A DNA stretch of 64,000 nt from Loktanella sp. (GCA_017390475.1 JAFPBO010000004.1:46582-110581); one strand, 5' to 3'; shown: positions 44,539-57,264, counted from the stretch's first letter. Notes: generated by a model from the sequence alone, not told the origin. Numbers and translations are program-made.

Positions 44539-45153
44539 ATGACACAGCAAAGCAAATCAGATCAAACCCGCCAGACGATCCTTTCGACCGGTCGCAGATT
44601 GGTGACGACCAAGGGGTTCGGCGGTGTCGGCCTTTCGATGCTTCTCAAGGAATGCGGCGTGCCGAAAGGATCGTTCTACTACTACTTTGCGTCAAAAGAG
44701 GCATTCGGCGAAGCCATGCTGGAAAGTTATGTCGCCGAATACAAAGAGCGGCTTGACGCTCTTTTGGCGCAGCCGGGCAGCGCGGCGGACAGGTTGATCG
44801 CCTTTTGCGATGCCTGGATGAACCAGGAACGGCAGGCCGGGCTGGTCAGCACCTGTCTGGTGGTCAAACTGGGCGCGGAAGTGGCTGATCTGTCCGACGC
44901 GATGCGCCGCGTGCTGGACGACGGGGTCAAGATGTTGACGGCAGAACTGGCACAATTGCTGCGGCAGGGTGCGGCTGACGGGTCGCTGCGGCCACAGGCC
45001 GACCCAGAGGCTGCGGCGCAGGCGCTTTACGCGCAATGGCTGGGGGCCGCGATCCTGTCGAAATTATCGCAAGACGAAACTCCACTGCAACGGGCATTGG
45101 AGGACACGAAATCGCGCCTGATTGCGGGCGCAGAAGACGGAGAAAGACAATGA
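44539..45153 (+). CDS. TetR-family regulator, NemR/AcuR-like
   Basis: A 204-residue repressor. The N-terminal HTH is ILSTGRRLVTTKGFGGVGLSMLLKECGVPKGSFYYYF. Two cysteines in the ligand domain (FCDAW, STCLVV) could sense electrophiles as in NemR. ATG 44539 is chosen because the upstream frame runs through the operator. Its stop overlaps the next gene (ATGA), so it is co-transcribed with the dehydrogenase and likely controls hchA as well. Confidence 0.88.
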   Translation: MTQQSKSDQTRQTILSTGRRLVTTKGFGGVGLSMLLKECGVPKGSFYYYFASKEAFGEAMLESYVAEYKERLDALLAQPGSAADRLIAFCDAWMNQERQAGLVSTCLVVKLGAEVADLSDAMRRVLDDGVKMLTAELAQLLRQGAADGSLRPQADPEAAAQALYAQWLGAAILSKLSQDETPLQRALEDTKSRLIAGAEDGERQ

Positions 45154-46130
45154 AAGCCATCGTACATGACGTTTTTGGCGAACCGAAAGACGTCCTTGAA
45201 ACCCGCGATATTGCCTTGCCAGAGCCAGGCGCGGGCGAGGTGCAGGTGCAGACGATCCTGTCGCCGATCCACAACCACGATATCTGGACGGTGCGCGGCC
45301 AATATGGCTACAAGCCAGAACTGCCCGGCGCTGTCGGCGGGTCAGAGGCGGCGGGCATTGTCACTGCGGTCGGCGCAGGTGTTGATGCGGCATTGATGGG
45401 CCAGCGGGTTGCTGTTGCCGGTGTTCACGGCACTTGGGCCGAGTATTTCATCGCGCCTGCCGCCGGGGTTCTGCCGCTGCCGGAACAGATTTCAGATGCG
45501 ATGGGTGCGCAGTTGATCTCGATGCCGTTCTCGGCGATCTCGATGCTGGATATGCTGAAGGCCGACAAAGGTGACTGGGTAATCCAGACCGCAGCCAATG
45601 GCGCAGTCGGGCGGGTGATGACAGTGCTGGCTGCGGCCCGTGGTATCGATCTGCTGAACCTTGTCCGCCGTGAAGAGGCCGCCACTGAACTGCGGCAGGC
45701 AGGCATGACCAACGTGCTGTCCACCGCGACCGAGAACTGGAAAGACGAGGCGCGGGAAATCATCGGCAAAGGCCGCGCGATCTCGGCGATTGACTCTGTC
45801 GGTGGCGCGATTTCGGCCGATCTGATTGATCTGCTGGCACCGGATGGTGAACTGATGGTGTTCGGGACAGCAACCGGCGCACCGATGCCACTGTCATCCG
45901 GCGCGCTGATCCTCAAGCAAATCACGATCAAAGGGTTCTGGGGCTCGCGGGTCAGCGCTGAAATGGCCAGCGACAAGCGGCGGCAGCTGATCACCGAACT
46001 GGTCACACTGGCCGCACAGGGCAAGCTGGCACTGGATACCGGCGGCAGCTTTGCTTTCGATCAGGTCACGGATGCGATGGTGGCCAGCCTGACGCCGGGC
46101 CGCGCGGGCAAGGTGATGCTGCGGCCCTGA
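45150..46130 (+). CDS. Medium-chain zinc-type dehydrogenase / quinone oxidoreductase-like
   Basis: A 326-residue MDR-superfamily protein. The N-terminal GroES-like domain is MKAIVHDVFGEPKDVLETRD...NHDIWTVRGQYG, followed by a Rossmann domain with AANGAVGRVMTVLAA. The structural-zinc cysteine loop is missing, which favours a quinone reductase or 2-enoyl reductase over an alcohol dehydrogenase. It overlaps the TetR gene by 4 bp and probably reduces reactive carbonyl or quinone compounds. Cofactor probably NADPH. Confidence 0.85.
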   Translation: MKAIVHDVFGEPKDVLETRDIALPEPGAGEVQVQTILSPIHNHDIWTVRGQYGYKPELPGAVGGSEAAGIVTAVGAGVDAALMGQRVAVAGVHGTWAEYFIAPAAGVLPLPEQISDAMGAQLISMPFSAISMLDMLKADKGDWVIQTAANGAVGRVMTVLAAARGIDLLNLVRREEAATELRQAGMTNVLSTATENWKDEAREIIGKGRAISAIDSVGGAISADLIDLLAPDGELMVFGTATGAPMPLSSGALILKQITIKGFWGSRVSAEMASDKRRQLITELVTLAAQGKLALDTGGSFAFDQVTDAMVASLTPGRAGKVMLRP

Positions 46131-46163
46131 AGCCGCCGGTCAGGCCTGTCAAACCACACCTGC

Positions 46164-46189
46164 GCAGGGGCCGTGACACCGGCCCCTGC
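46164..46189. terminator. Bidirectional hairpin between convergent genes
   Basis: GCAGGGGCC (46164-46172) and GGCCCCTGC (46181-46189) form a 9-bp GC-rich stem with an 8-nt loop. It lies between the ends of the dehydrogenase gene (+) and the BCCT gene (-). There is no long T-run on either side, so efficiency is uncertain. Confidence 0.55.
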
Positions 46190-46207
46190 TGCTCTTACAG
46201 GCGGCCT

Positions 46208-47866
46208 TCAGCGATCCGGCGACGACACCGCAGCCGGCGCATCATCGCTTTGATCGCCAAAATCGCTGAGCACCGGGCGTTTGCCGATGGTGATATGGTC
46301 GATATCTTCTGCGGCAAACCCCCGGATCAAGGCGGGGATCATCATGAAGACCATCACAAAGATCGGCAGCCCGACCACCGTGATCACCTGTTGCAGCGCC
46401 ACAAGCCCGGCCTCGCCCGCCAGCAGGATCAGGGTCGCGGCAATCAGCCCTTCGGCCATGCCCCAGAACACGCGCTGGCGCACCGGGCCCGGTTCTGCCG
46501 TGCCGGAACACAGCATGTCGACAACCAGCGATGCCGAATCCGACGAGGTGGCGAAAAAGATCGCGACGACAAGCACGGCGATCCCCTGCATGATCGGGGC
46601 CCAGGGGAGTTCGGCGAAAAACGCGAACATCGCCAGCGGCACGGACTCGCTGACCGCCGCACTGATCGCCCCGGCAGATGTGCCCATCGCGGCGCGGGCG
46701 CTGTCGCCCAGACCGTCCAGCGCCATGGCCTGCCAGCCGAAGACGGCAAACCAGATCACAGTAAACAGCGACGGCGCCAGCAACACGCCAAAGACAAATT
46801 CACGGATCGTGCGGCCCCGCGAAATACGTGCGACAAACAGGCCGATGAAGGGCGACCATGTGACGGTCCAGGCCCAATAGAACACTGTCCAGTCACCCTG
46901 CCAGCCCCAGGTGCCGGTCCCCATATCGCTGCCGTGCAGCATGTCATTCCAGAACGCCAGCCGGGGCAGGTTTGACAGGTACAGGCCAAAGGTCTCGACG
47001 ATGCCGCGCAGCAGGAACAGCGTCGACCCCGTCACCAGTACAAATATCATCAGGCCGACCGCCATGCCGATATTGATGTTGGACAGGACTTTGACGCCTT
47101 TATCCAGCCCCGCGACGATGGATATCACCGCGACAATGGTCAGCGCGCCCAGAATGGCCAGCCGTAGCCCGGTGTCGTCATTCCAGCCGAACAGGGCTGA
47201 CAGCCCCGCCGCCACCTGTGACGACCCCAGACCCAGCGAGACGGCAACGCCGAACAAAGTGCCAAGGATCGCGGCGATGTCGATGACCTTGCCGACAGGA
47301 CCATAGATCCGTTCACGCAGCAGCGGATAGAACACTGAACTGACCCGTACCGGCAGGTCATAGCGGTTGATAAAATAGGCAAAGGCCAGCCCCGGCAGTG
47401 CAAAGATCGTCCAGGTGTGCAGCGCCAGATGATACAGCGAAATCGAGATCGCATCCTGCGCTGCTTCAAAGGAAAACGGTGCGACGCCGGGCAGGGGCGG
47501 GGATTGATAATGGCTGATCGGTTCGGCCACGCCCCAGAACATCAGGACCGTGCCGATACCACCGGCAAAAAGCATCGTGAACCAGGACGTGTTGGTATAT
47601 TCGGGACGTGAATTCTTTGGGCCCAGTCTGATGTGGCCGTGCCGCGATGTTGCGGCATAGATCAGAAAGCCCAGCCAGATATTGACGCCGAGAATGAAGA
47701 ACCAGCCAAGGTTGGTCACGATCCACGCCCGGCCAGTTGCAAAAACACCGCCGATCGGCCCCGGCGCGATCACCAGCGCAAGAACGAAAATCAGGCTGAG
47801 TCCCGCTGAAAAGAAAAAGATCGTCGGATCGACCCGCAGGCCCAGCCGTTTTGCCAAGGTTTCCAT
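46208..47866 (-). CDS. BCCT-family betaine/carnitine/choline transporter
   Basis: A 552-residue transporter with about twelve membrane segments. GGIGTVLMFWGVAEPISHY is the BCCT signature; the aromatic-rich substrate region reads WTVFYWAWTVTWSPFIGLFVARISRGRTIREF. It imports quaternary ammonium osmolytes with sodium or protons, or metabolises DMSP-type compounds in marine roseobacters. ATG 47866 (METLAKR) with a GAGGGA site is preferred over ATG 47881. The C-terminus is short, so osmosensing by a long tail is unlikely. Confidence 0.95.
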   Translation of the reverse strand: METLAKRLGLRVDPTIFFFSAGLSLIFVLALVIAPGPIGGVFATGRAWIVTNLGWFFILGVNIWLGFLIYAATSRHGHIRLGPKNSRPEYTNTSWFTMLFAGGIGTVLMFWGVAEPISHYQSPPLPGVAPFSFEAAQDAISISLYHLALHTWTIFALPGLAFAYFINRYDLPVRVSSVFYPLLRERIYGPVGKVIDIAAILGTLFGVAVSLGLGSSQVAAGLSALFGWNDDTGLRLAILGALTIVAVISIVAGLDKGVKVLSNINIGMAVGLMIFVLVTGSTLFLLRGIVETFGLYLSNLPRLAFWNDMLHGSDMGTGTWGWQGDWTVFYWAWTVTWSPFIGLFVARISRGRTIREFVFGVLLAPSLFTVIWFAVFGWQAMALDGLGDSARAAMGTSAGAISAAVSESVPLAMFAFFAELPWAPIMQGIAVLVVAIFFATSSDSASLVVDMLCSGTAEPGPVRQRVFWGMAEGLIAATLILLAGEAGLVALQQVITVVGLPIFVMVFMMIPALIRGFAAEDIDHITIGKRPVLSDFGDQSDDAPAAVSSPDR

Positions 47867-47881
47867 ATGTCTGTCCCTCAT

Positions 47882-48760
47882 TCCGGCAGTTCTTGTGCAT
47901 GTCAGGGTTGTGTTTAACTGTTAAAGCCCCAATAGCCAAACCGTTCCATGAAATTTCCTTAAAATACTAGGGCAGTTGTCCATTGCGGCTCACCCAGCGG
48001 GAGTCGTGTAAAATTCTGACTTTAACACTCAGGTATTGCTCAATCTGACTAATCAAGTCAGTTATTATCTTGGCGCAACCGACTCACCCAGGGATTCAGG
48101 ATGACCGACAAGAGACGGGAAACGGGCGACATCTGCCGATGCGAACTCTTGCAGCGGGCCTGCGACGACATGGCCTGCGCTGATATCTCGGTCGAGGGTC
48201 TGCTGGACCGGCTCGCAGAGACGGATAGAGCCGGGCAGGCCAACGCGCGCGACCTTCAGACACAGGACAGGACAGACAGGCGCTCTTCACCATATTGACC
48301 ACGACCGCCATCGCAACTGTCATGGCCGGCGCCGCCCAGGCGCAAAGCATGGATTGAGGCACGCGTGCCGTGTCAGCAGAACGTCTCCCCGTCGAAGGTC
48401 GAGGACCCTCGATTTCTCAGTCGGTTGCGATCCATCATGGAGCGTCGCCGCGTACCAAAGCTATCATGGACCCGCTGTCCTCGTCAGAAGAAGCCGCGCC
48501 GGGCAGGAAGAACTGCTGCCAAATCGGCGACAACAATCCCGAAGTGTTGTTCGACCTCTGTTCCTTCCGGGGATGTGCCCCTGAAATCGAAGCTTCGGCA
48601 GGAGCCCGATAAACCGCTTTTTTATCAAGTACTTGTCGAAAATTCACCTCAGACCCGCCCGCTTAACCCTCGAAAACAACGGAAAAATCCGGCCGCAGCC
48701 GGATTGGGAGAACGCTTTCGCGGGGGCAATTGGCGGAGGAGGTGTCCGTCAATTTAAAGC
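47882..48760. other. Gene-poor decayed stretch with a signal-peptide remnant
   Basis: No convincing intact gene is present. A 65-residue frame (48101-48298, +) has near-normal codon use but no recognisable domain. Just after it, TTG 48295 to stop 48357 reads as a lone signal peptide (ALFTILTTTAIATVMAGAAQAQ, then SMD and stop), as if a secreted protein had been lost. The inverted repeat CTGACT-N5-AGTCAG lies at 48045-48061. The rest, 48360-48760, shows only short frames. Confidence 0.5.
48683..48705 (-). terminator. Minus-strand intrinsic terminator-like hairpin
   Basis: AATCCGGC (48686-48693) and GCCGGATT (48698-48705) form an 8-bp stem with loop CGCA. Read on the minus strand it is followed by TTTTT. 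No minus-strand gene now ends here, so it may be a relic of a deleted gene or insulate the cas region. Confidence 0.55.
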
Positions 48761-48817
48761 GTCCATCAGAATTTATTAATATATTACAAATATTTAACTA
48801 TCCTGTCTTTCATTTAA

Positions 48818-48868
48818 GTGTAGCATTTTGTGTAGCAAATTTTTCGTGTCTGTTTACGTGCCTGTTTA
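48818..48868 (+). repeat. Two pairs of 12-bp tandem repeats upstream of cas3
   Basis: GTGTAGCATTTT / GTGTAGCAAATT (starts 48818 and 48830) are followed by CGTGTCTGTTTA / CGTGCCTGTTTA (starts 48845 and 48857). They sit in an AT-rich stretch about 260-300 bp before cas3. They may be protein-binding sites controlling the cas operon. Confidence 0.6.
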
Positions 48869-49124
48869 CCCATATCAACTCGCTTGGGGCGGTCGATCTA
48901 CGACTTTACGAACCATTCTATTCGCTCATGGTGCGTCAATCTTTCATGGGGCCAAGTAAACTTCTTACTTCATTTTTCAATCATCCCGGTAATGATAAAC
49001 GATGGCAGCTCACCGTCAGATAACCTGTATTGTAGCCCAACGGTGCGGTGTTTCCCTGTTACGTTAGTCAGCTTGATGTGTAACTCTACGAGGCGGAACC
49101 TGATGAGGTCCGGAGGAAAAGTCT

Positions 49125-51617
49125 GTGGTCTGTCAGAATATTAACCTTAGTGAGCTTCTGCAGTGGCCCGGCAAAAGCGCAGCTGGGGTCGATGGCCACG
49201 AACATCCTGCTGTTTATCATATGCTTGACGTAGCGGCGGTCGCTGAGAAACTGATCATACCGTTCGGTTTGCCAAGGCCATTGCGCGATGCGCTGGTTTT
49301 TCTGATTGCATTGCACGATCTTGGCAAGATTAATGAAGCTTTTCGTCGCATGTTGCGTCAGGAAGCGGCAGGTGGCCCTTACCGTCACTGGGAGGTGACA
49401 GAGGTCTTGTTGCACAAGCATGATGATCTGCTTTTTACAATTCTGGGGTCCAAACCACGCAGGCGTGCGATTTTCTATGCGGCAGTGGCAGGTCATCACG
49501 GGCGTCCCCCGCATCTGCAATTGACGCAGGGCTATGCCCCCGCAGATGCACTGAAAAAGGCCGGCAAAGGCGTTGCAGCATCGTGTGCAGTGATTGAGGC
49601 TTTTGAAGCACTCTGGCCTGCTGCATCTCTTGACGGTATCTGTCTTGAAGAAGCGCAAAGGATGAGCTGGTGGTTGTCAGGCCTCTGCACGACGGCTGAT
49701 TGGCTCGGGTCGAATACGGATTGGTTTGCGGCAACGCCGTCACCGATGTCGCTTGCCGACTATCTGGCGCAGGCCAGGACGAACGCTGCACGTGCCGTCG
49801 ATGAAGCCGGCTTGGGCGGTAGTCGCCTGCGACAGACAGACCTGTTTGACTTCAAATTACGCGCGATGCAGCAAGCCAGCAGTGATATCGCGCTGCCGGA
49901 TGGGCCAATGCTGGCGATTATCGAGGATGAAACCGGGGCGGGCAAAACCGAGGCCGCATTGCTGCTGGCGCAGCGGATGCTAGCGGCTGGCAAGGGACGC
50001 GGTTTGTTTTTTGCCTTGCCGACAATGGCGACGGCGGATGCCATGTTTGCGCGGGCATCGCGCATTGTCGGCACCATATTCGATGCGCCGCGGGTAACGC
50101 TTGCCCATGGACGCGCCGGGTTGTCAGTCGCCTATCGGGATATCCTCTATCGCCGCGCAGATAGTCCCGATGATGTGACTTGCACGGATTGGCTGTCCGA
50201 TAGTCGCAGGCGGTCGCTATTGGCAGATGTGGGGGTCGGCACGATTGATCAGGCATTGATGGCGGTCTTGCCGGTCAAGTTCCAGACTCTGCGATACTTT
50301 GGACTGTCGTCGAAAATCTTGATTGTGGATGAGGTTCACGAACTGGGCGAGCCTTACATCGGGGCTGAACTGAAGGCACTTCTGCAGATGCACCGCGCCA
50401 CAGGTGGATCGGCGATCTTGTTGACGGCAACTTTGCCGTTGGCACAACGCGCGCAGTTAATGGCTGTCTATGAGGGTGCGGCCCTCAGCGCAGCCTATCC
50501 GGCTCTGACAATTGCTGGCGGGGCGGCAATCACTAACCTGCCGCAGGAGACCGGTCCAAAAGGAACGGTGCAGGTGCGGCGGTTGTCCAATGCGGATGCT
50601 GCGGTGAATATCATCGCAGGTGCCAGTGCAAGCGGTGCAGCCTGTGTCTGGGTGCGCAATTCCGTTGATGATGCGATCGCTGCTGTCTGGGCTTTGCGTG
50701 CTGCGGGGATCGAGGCCGCATTGTTGCACGCCCGGTTCACCTTGGCTGACCGCAAAAGGATCGAGGCCGCAGCACATCAGCGCTTTGGCAAGGATGGCAA
50801 AGGCCGTGCGGGGCAGGTGCTGGTCGGCACGCAGGTTTTGGAATCTTCTCTGGATTTTGATTTCGACGTCATGATCAGCGATCTTGCCCCGATGGCGGCT
50901 CTGGTGCAGCGGGCAGGGCGGCTGTGGCGGCATATGGACCGGCGGCCGCGCGATGGTCGCCCGGTGCCCGACCCGGTGCTGCATGTTCTGTCGCCTGATC
51001 CCGCCGTTGTCTCAGATGCCCGTTGGTTGCAGGGGGTGCTGGGTGGTGGTGCCTATGTCTATGCTCTGGCCGATCAATGGCGTACGGCGGACCATCTGTT
51101 CAAGATCGGTGCAATCACTGCCCCCTCCGGTCTGCGCGATCTGATCGAGGCGGTGCATGGAGCGCAGGCTTGCGCGGTGCCTGCGGCGCTTGAGGCGACC
51201 GAGATGGAGAGTGAAGGAAAAGACGCCGCAGCGCGGGGTCATGCAGCACAGAACATCGTTGAGTTCGACGCCGGCTACCGGCTGGGCGGGCGTGCCAATG
51301 ATGATGCGACCTATCCGACGCGTCTGGGCGAAGAACAGCAGATACTTGTTCTGGTGCGCCTGGTGGATGGCAAGCTGCAGCACTGGGCTGACGAGCCGGA
51401 CGGTTGGGCGATGTCCGAGGTTTCTGTCAGTCGCAAGCGTTTGGCACGTTTTGAGCTGCCCGATCAGAGTGGCGCTGAAATCCTTGCAATCACGCGCGAT
51501 TGGCCCGATTGGAAACGCAATAGCCAGCATATTTGCCCGGTGGCTGATAACGGGTTGATCTGTCCGGGCCTGCGTTACGATAAAAAGCTGGGGTTAGTCT
51601 TCAGTAGTGACATTTAA
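49125..51617 (+). CDS. cas3: Type I-E CRISPR helicase-nuclease Cas3
   Basis: An 830-residue effector that unwinds and degrades target DNA after Cascade binding. The N-terminal HD nuclease has H-MLDVAA and LHDLGK (H64, D65), then GHHGRPP. The helicase carries Walker A DETGAGKTEAA (~267-277), motif II DEVHE (~402) and LLTATLP (motif III). The start is GTG 49125 with GGAGG 8 bp upstream. First gene of the cas operon; a 72-bp gap separates it from cse1. Slightly shorter than E. coli Cas3. Confidence 0.96.
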   Translation: MVCQNINLSELLQWPGKSAAGVDGHEHPAVYHMLDVAAVAEKLIIPFGLPRPLRDALVFLIALHDLGKINEAFRRMLRQEAAGGPYRHWEVTEVLLHKHDDLLFTILGSKPRRRAIFYAAVAGHHGRPPHLQLTQGYAPADALKKAGKGVAASCAVIEAFEALWPAASLDGICLEEAQRMSWWLSGLCTTADWLGSNTDWFAATPSPMSLADYLAQARTNAARAVDEAGLGGSRLRQTDLFDFKLRAMQQASSDIALPDGPMLAIIEDETGAGKTEAALLLAQRMLAAGKGRGLFFALPTMATADAMFARASRIVGTIFDAPRVTLAHGRAGLSVAYRDILYRRADSPDDVTCTDWLSDSRRRSLLADVGVGTIDQALMAVLPVKFQTLRYFGLSSKILIVDEVHELGEPYIGAELKALLQMHRATGGSAILLTATLPLAQRAQLMAVYEGAALSAAYPALTIAGGAAITNLPQETGPKGTVQVRRLSNADAAVNIIAGASASGAACVWVRNSVDDAIAAVWALRAAGIEAALLHARFTLADRKRIEAAAHQRFGKDGKGRAGQVLVGTQVLESSLDFDFDVMISDLAPMAALVQRAGRLWRHMDRRPRDGRPVPDPVLHVLSPDPAVVSDARWLQGVLGGGAYVYALADQWRTADHLFKIGAITAPSGLRDLIEAVHGAQACAVPAALEATEMESEGKDAAARGHAAQNIVEFDAGYRLGGRANDDATYPTRLGEEQQILVLVRLVDGKLQHWADEPDGWAMSEVSVSRKRLARFELPDQSGAEILAITRDWPDWKRNSQHICPVADNGLICPGLRYDKKLGLVFSSDI

Positions 51618-51689
51618 CGCTTTCAATATTTATTTTCTTTACAGCGTCACGTTCCAATGCTCTTTTCGCTTCATGGTTGCGAGGTAATT

Positions 51690-53137
51690 ATGTCGCTGAA
51701 TTTAATCGATGACGCTTGGATTCCGGTGACCTGTGCCGATGGCAGTCGAAAGGTGATTGCACCCTGGCAAATGGCCGAGGCAGGTATTCTCCGCCCGGAT
51801 TGGCCGCGCCCCGATTTTAATATCGCATGCTATGAATTTCTGATCGGACTTCTGTTTCTCGCCGACCCGCCCAAGGATATCGAGGATTGGGACGACCGCT
51901 GCAATCCTGACCCTGGGCAATTGAAAGACCGTCTGGCCCCTTTCGCCGCCGCATTTGACCTTTTGGGGGACGGGCCGCGATTTTTGCAGGATCTGGAAAA
52001 ACTGGAGGGCACGCCGAACCCGGTGGATTCCCTTTTCATTGACAGTGCAGGTGCGAATACGGCCAAGAATAACGCCGACCTGATGGTGCATCGTGGTCGA
52101 TATCCTGCCCTCGCGCCCGCGATGGCGGCAATGGCGCTTTATACATTCCAAGCCTTCGCGCCGTCAGGCGGTGCCGGCAATCGCACATCCATGCGCGGTG
52201 GTGGTCCATTGGTAACGCTGATTGATCCGCAGCGCGGTCTTTGGCCGCTGATCTGGGCCAATGTGCCGACAGGCCAGGCCGGGCAGGTGGATGATCTGCC
52301 ATGGATGCGTCCCACACGGGTGTCTGACAAGGGAATGGAAACCTTTCCGCCCGAGGGGGGCAGTTTTGGGGTCGAAGCGTTCTTTGGCATGCCGCGTCGC
52401 TTGCGGCTGGTTGATCAGAACGGCGTGGTGACGGGGGTTACCCAACGTCCTTGGGGCACCAACTATGCACAATGGAAACATCCTCTCAGCCCATATTACT
52501 GCCTGAAGGAAGGCGATGAATGGTTGCCTGTCCACCCACGCGCTGGTCGATTTGGCTATCGCAACTGGCTGGGCATCGTTGCGGGTGCCGCCTCGACCGG
52601 GACGCGTGAATTGGGGTTGATGCTGCGTGAACCCCGCGGTGGCGGAAAGGTGATCGTCGCCGGTTGGGCCATGGACAATATGAAGCCGCGCGATTTCATC
52701 TGGTCGACGCAGCCCTTGTTGCGACTTGACCCGGAAACTGAATTTCGTCTGGAAGGCCTGGTCCGTGCAGCAGAGGTTGCGGGCAGCGTGCTGCGTAGCG
52801 CATTGGAGCCGGTGCTGCGCGTTGGCGAGACCCGCGAAGCAGAGCGAGAGGCGTTTTTTGCGACAACAGAACCCGCGTTTCGTGGCCATGTCGACGCGAT
52901 GGTCGCCGGCGCAGTTGTAGCATCCGCATGGCTGGCCGATTTGCAAAAGCAGGCGGTGGCGCAGTTCGACGCCTTGGCGTTGCCGCAGCTTGCACAGCGC
53001 GACACAAAGAAAATCGAACAAATCGTTCAAGCGCGTAAGTATCTGGCTTTGGCGTTCAAAGGATATGGCAAGCAGGGCAAAGAGATGTTCGATCATCTCG
53101 GACTTGATGTGCCGGTGGTCAAAAAAGGGAAAGCGGC

Positions 53138-53141
<4 letters not shown>
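51690..53141 (+). CDS. cse1: Cascade large subunit Cse1 (CasA/Cas8e)
   Basis: A 483-residue Cascade subunit that recognises the PAM and recruits Cas3. MSLNLIDDAWIPVTCADG is the usual opening (E. coli: NLLIDNWIPV-like), followed by a helical region and PRPDFNIACYEFLIGLLF. ATG 51690 with GAGG upstream is preferred over 51657. The C-terminal four-helix bundle ends RKYLALAFKGYGKQGKEM. Overlaps cse2 by 4 bp. Confidence 0.93.
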
Positions 53142-55363
<2,222 letters not shown>

Positions 55364-55367
<4 letters not shown>

Positions 55368-56035
55368 CACTGTATTTTACCCAAATGCGCATCTCCCGCA
55401 CCCCGTCGGCCCGCGCTTTGGCGACTCTCATCTCGCCCGCAGATCAGGCGGCGCGTATCGATGCGCACCACAAACTGATCTGGGCCGCTTTCACCGATGG
55501 TGCAGACCGCAACCGGGACTTTCTGTGGCGCGAAGAAGCCGATGGCAGTTTTCTGACCCTGTCAGAGCGTGCCCCGGTGCAGATGGACCTGTTTGATCCT
55601 TTCGTCATCAAACCTTTTGCCCCGTTCTTGCGCGCGGGGGAGGTTGTGTCATTCGCCTTGCGGGCGAATGCGACGCGAACCAAACGCGGGGTAGGGCGTG
55701 TTGATGTGGTGATGGACGCGCTGCACAATATCCCCAAGGATGAACGTGCGACCGCCAGACCCCAGATTGCGCAGGCTGAAGCTACAACCTGGCTCGACCT
55801 GCAAGGTGCAAAGGCCGGTTTCAACCTGCAGTCTCTATCATCAGCAGATTATACCACGCTGACTTTGCCCGATTACCGCGGTCCGCGCAGAGGTCAGCCG
55901 CAATTCGGTATCCTCGATATAACCGGCACCTTGACCGTGACCGACCCTGTTGCCTTTGTTGCACAATTGAGTCGCGGTTTCGGGCGGGCCAAGGCCTTTG
56001 GCTGCGGGTTGATGTTAATCCGCCGCGCCAGATGA
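55364..56035 (+). CDS. cas6e: CRISPR RNA endonuclease Cas6e (CasE)
   Basis: A 223-residue endoribonuclease that cuts at the base of the repeat hairpin and stays bound to the 3' handle. H35/H36 (ARIDAHHKLIW) are in the region of the catalytic His of E. coli Cas6e (H26). The C-terminal glycine-rich motif is GFGRAKAFGCGLMLI. ATG 55364 overlaps the cas5e stop. The repeat it must cut has a 6-bp GC stem with loop ACAC. Confidence 0.94.
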
Positions 56036-56976
56036 GCGCGGGCAACCTTCCCGGTCTTGCGCCACCGCGCCCGATCCCGCTGAAGGACAGGTCTTCGCTG
56101 GTCTTTGTCGAGAGGGCGCAACTCGATGTCCTCGACGGGGCTTTTGTTGCTGTCAATTCCGATGGCACACGGACACAGATCCCTGTCGGAGGGCTCGCAG
56201 GGATCATGCTAGAGCCAGGCGCGCGTATTTCACATGCAGCTATTGCCCTTGCGGCGCGGGTCGGAACGCTGATCACCTGGGTGGGTGAAGGCGGCGTGCG
56301 CCTCTACTCGGCTGGCCAACCGGGTGGGGCGCGCTCTGACCGGCTGCTGTGGCAGGCATCGATCGCGCTTGACGATGCTGCCCGTTTGCGCGTGGTGCGT
56401 AAAATGTTCGCCATGCGATTTGGCGAAGATGCCCCGCTGCGCCGTTCCATCGACCAGTTGCGCGGTATCGAAGGCGTACGGGTCCGCGAAAGCTACGCCC
56501 TGCTCGCAAGGCAATATGGCGTAGACTGGAAACGCCGATCCTATGACCCCAAGGATTGGGAAGCCGGGGACATACCGAACCGCTGTCTGTCAGCCGCAAC
56601 CGCCTGCCTGCATGGGCTGACCGAGGCCGCAGTATTGGCCGCAGGCTATGCCCCGGCGATCGGGATGCTGCACAGCGGCAAACCGCTGTCATTCGTCTAC
56701 GACATCGCAGATCTGTATAAGCTTGAGACTGTGGTCCCGGAGGCGTTCCGGATCGCCGGGCAGGCGGCAAAGGGCAAGCTCGATATGGCACCTGATCGCG
56801 CCGTCCGTCTGGCCTGCCGGGATGCATTTCGCCGCAGTGGGCTGTTGGGGCGGATTATCCCAGCGATCGAAGAGGTTCTGTCAGCAGGCGAACTGCGTCG
56901 GCCCGAACCGCCGACAGATACGGTGGGGCCCGCATTCGTTGACGAAAAGCCAAGCGGCGATGCGGGGCATCGATAG
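56032..56976 (+). CDS. cas1: CRISPR integrase Cas1 (type I-E)
   Basis: A 314-residue integrase for new spacers. The metal ligands E147 (RGIEGVR), H214 (GMLHSGKP) and D227 (YDIADLY) correspond to E141/H208/D221 of E. coli Cas1 with a constant +6 offset, so the site is intact. Overlaps cas6e by 4 bp and abuts cas2. Confidence 0.96.
   Translation: MSAGNLPGLAPPRPIPLKDRSSLVFVERAQLDVLDGAFVAVNSDGTRTQIPVGGLAGIMLEPGARISHAAIALAARVGTLITWVGEGGVRLYSAGQPGGARSDRLLWQASIALDDAARLRVVRKMFAMRFGEDAPLRRSIDQLRGIEGVRVRESYALLARQYGVDWKRRSYDPKDWEAGDIPNRCLSAATACLHGLTEAAVLAAGYAPAIGMLHSGKPLSFVYDIADLYKLETVVPEAFRIAGQAAKGKLDMAPDRAVRLACRDAFRRSGLLGRIIPAIEEVLSAGELRRPEPPTDTVGPAFVDEKPSGDAGHR

Positions 56977-57264
<288 letters not shown>

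Noticed and set aside
47882-49124. Insertion sequence remnant before cas3
   Set aside because: I looked for terminal inverted repeats and transposase motifs and saw none; only a signal-peptide scar and a minus-strand terminator are supported.
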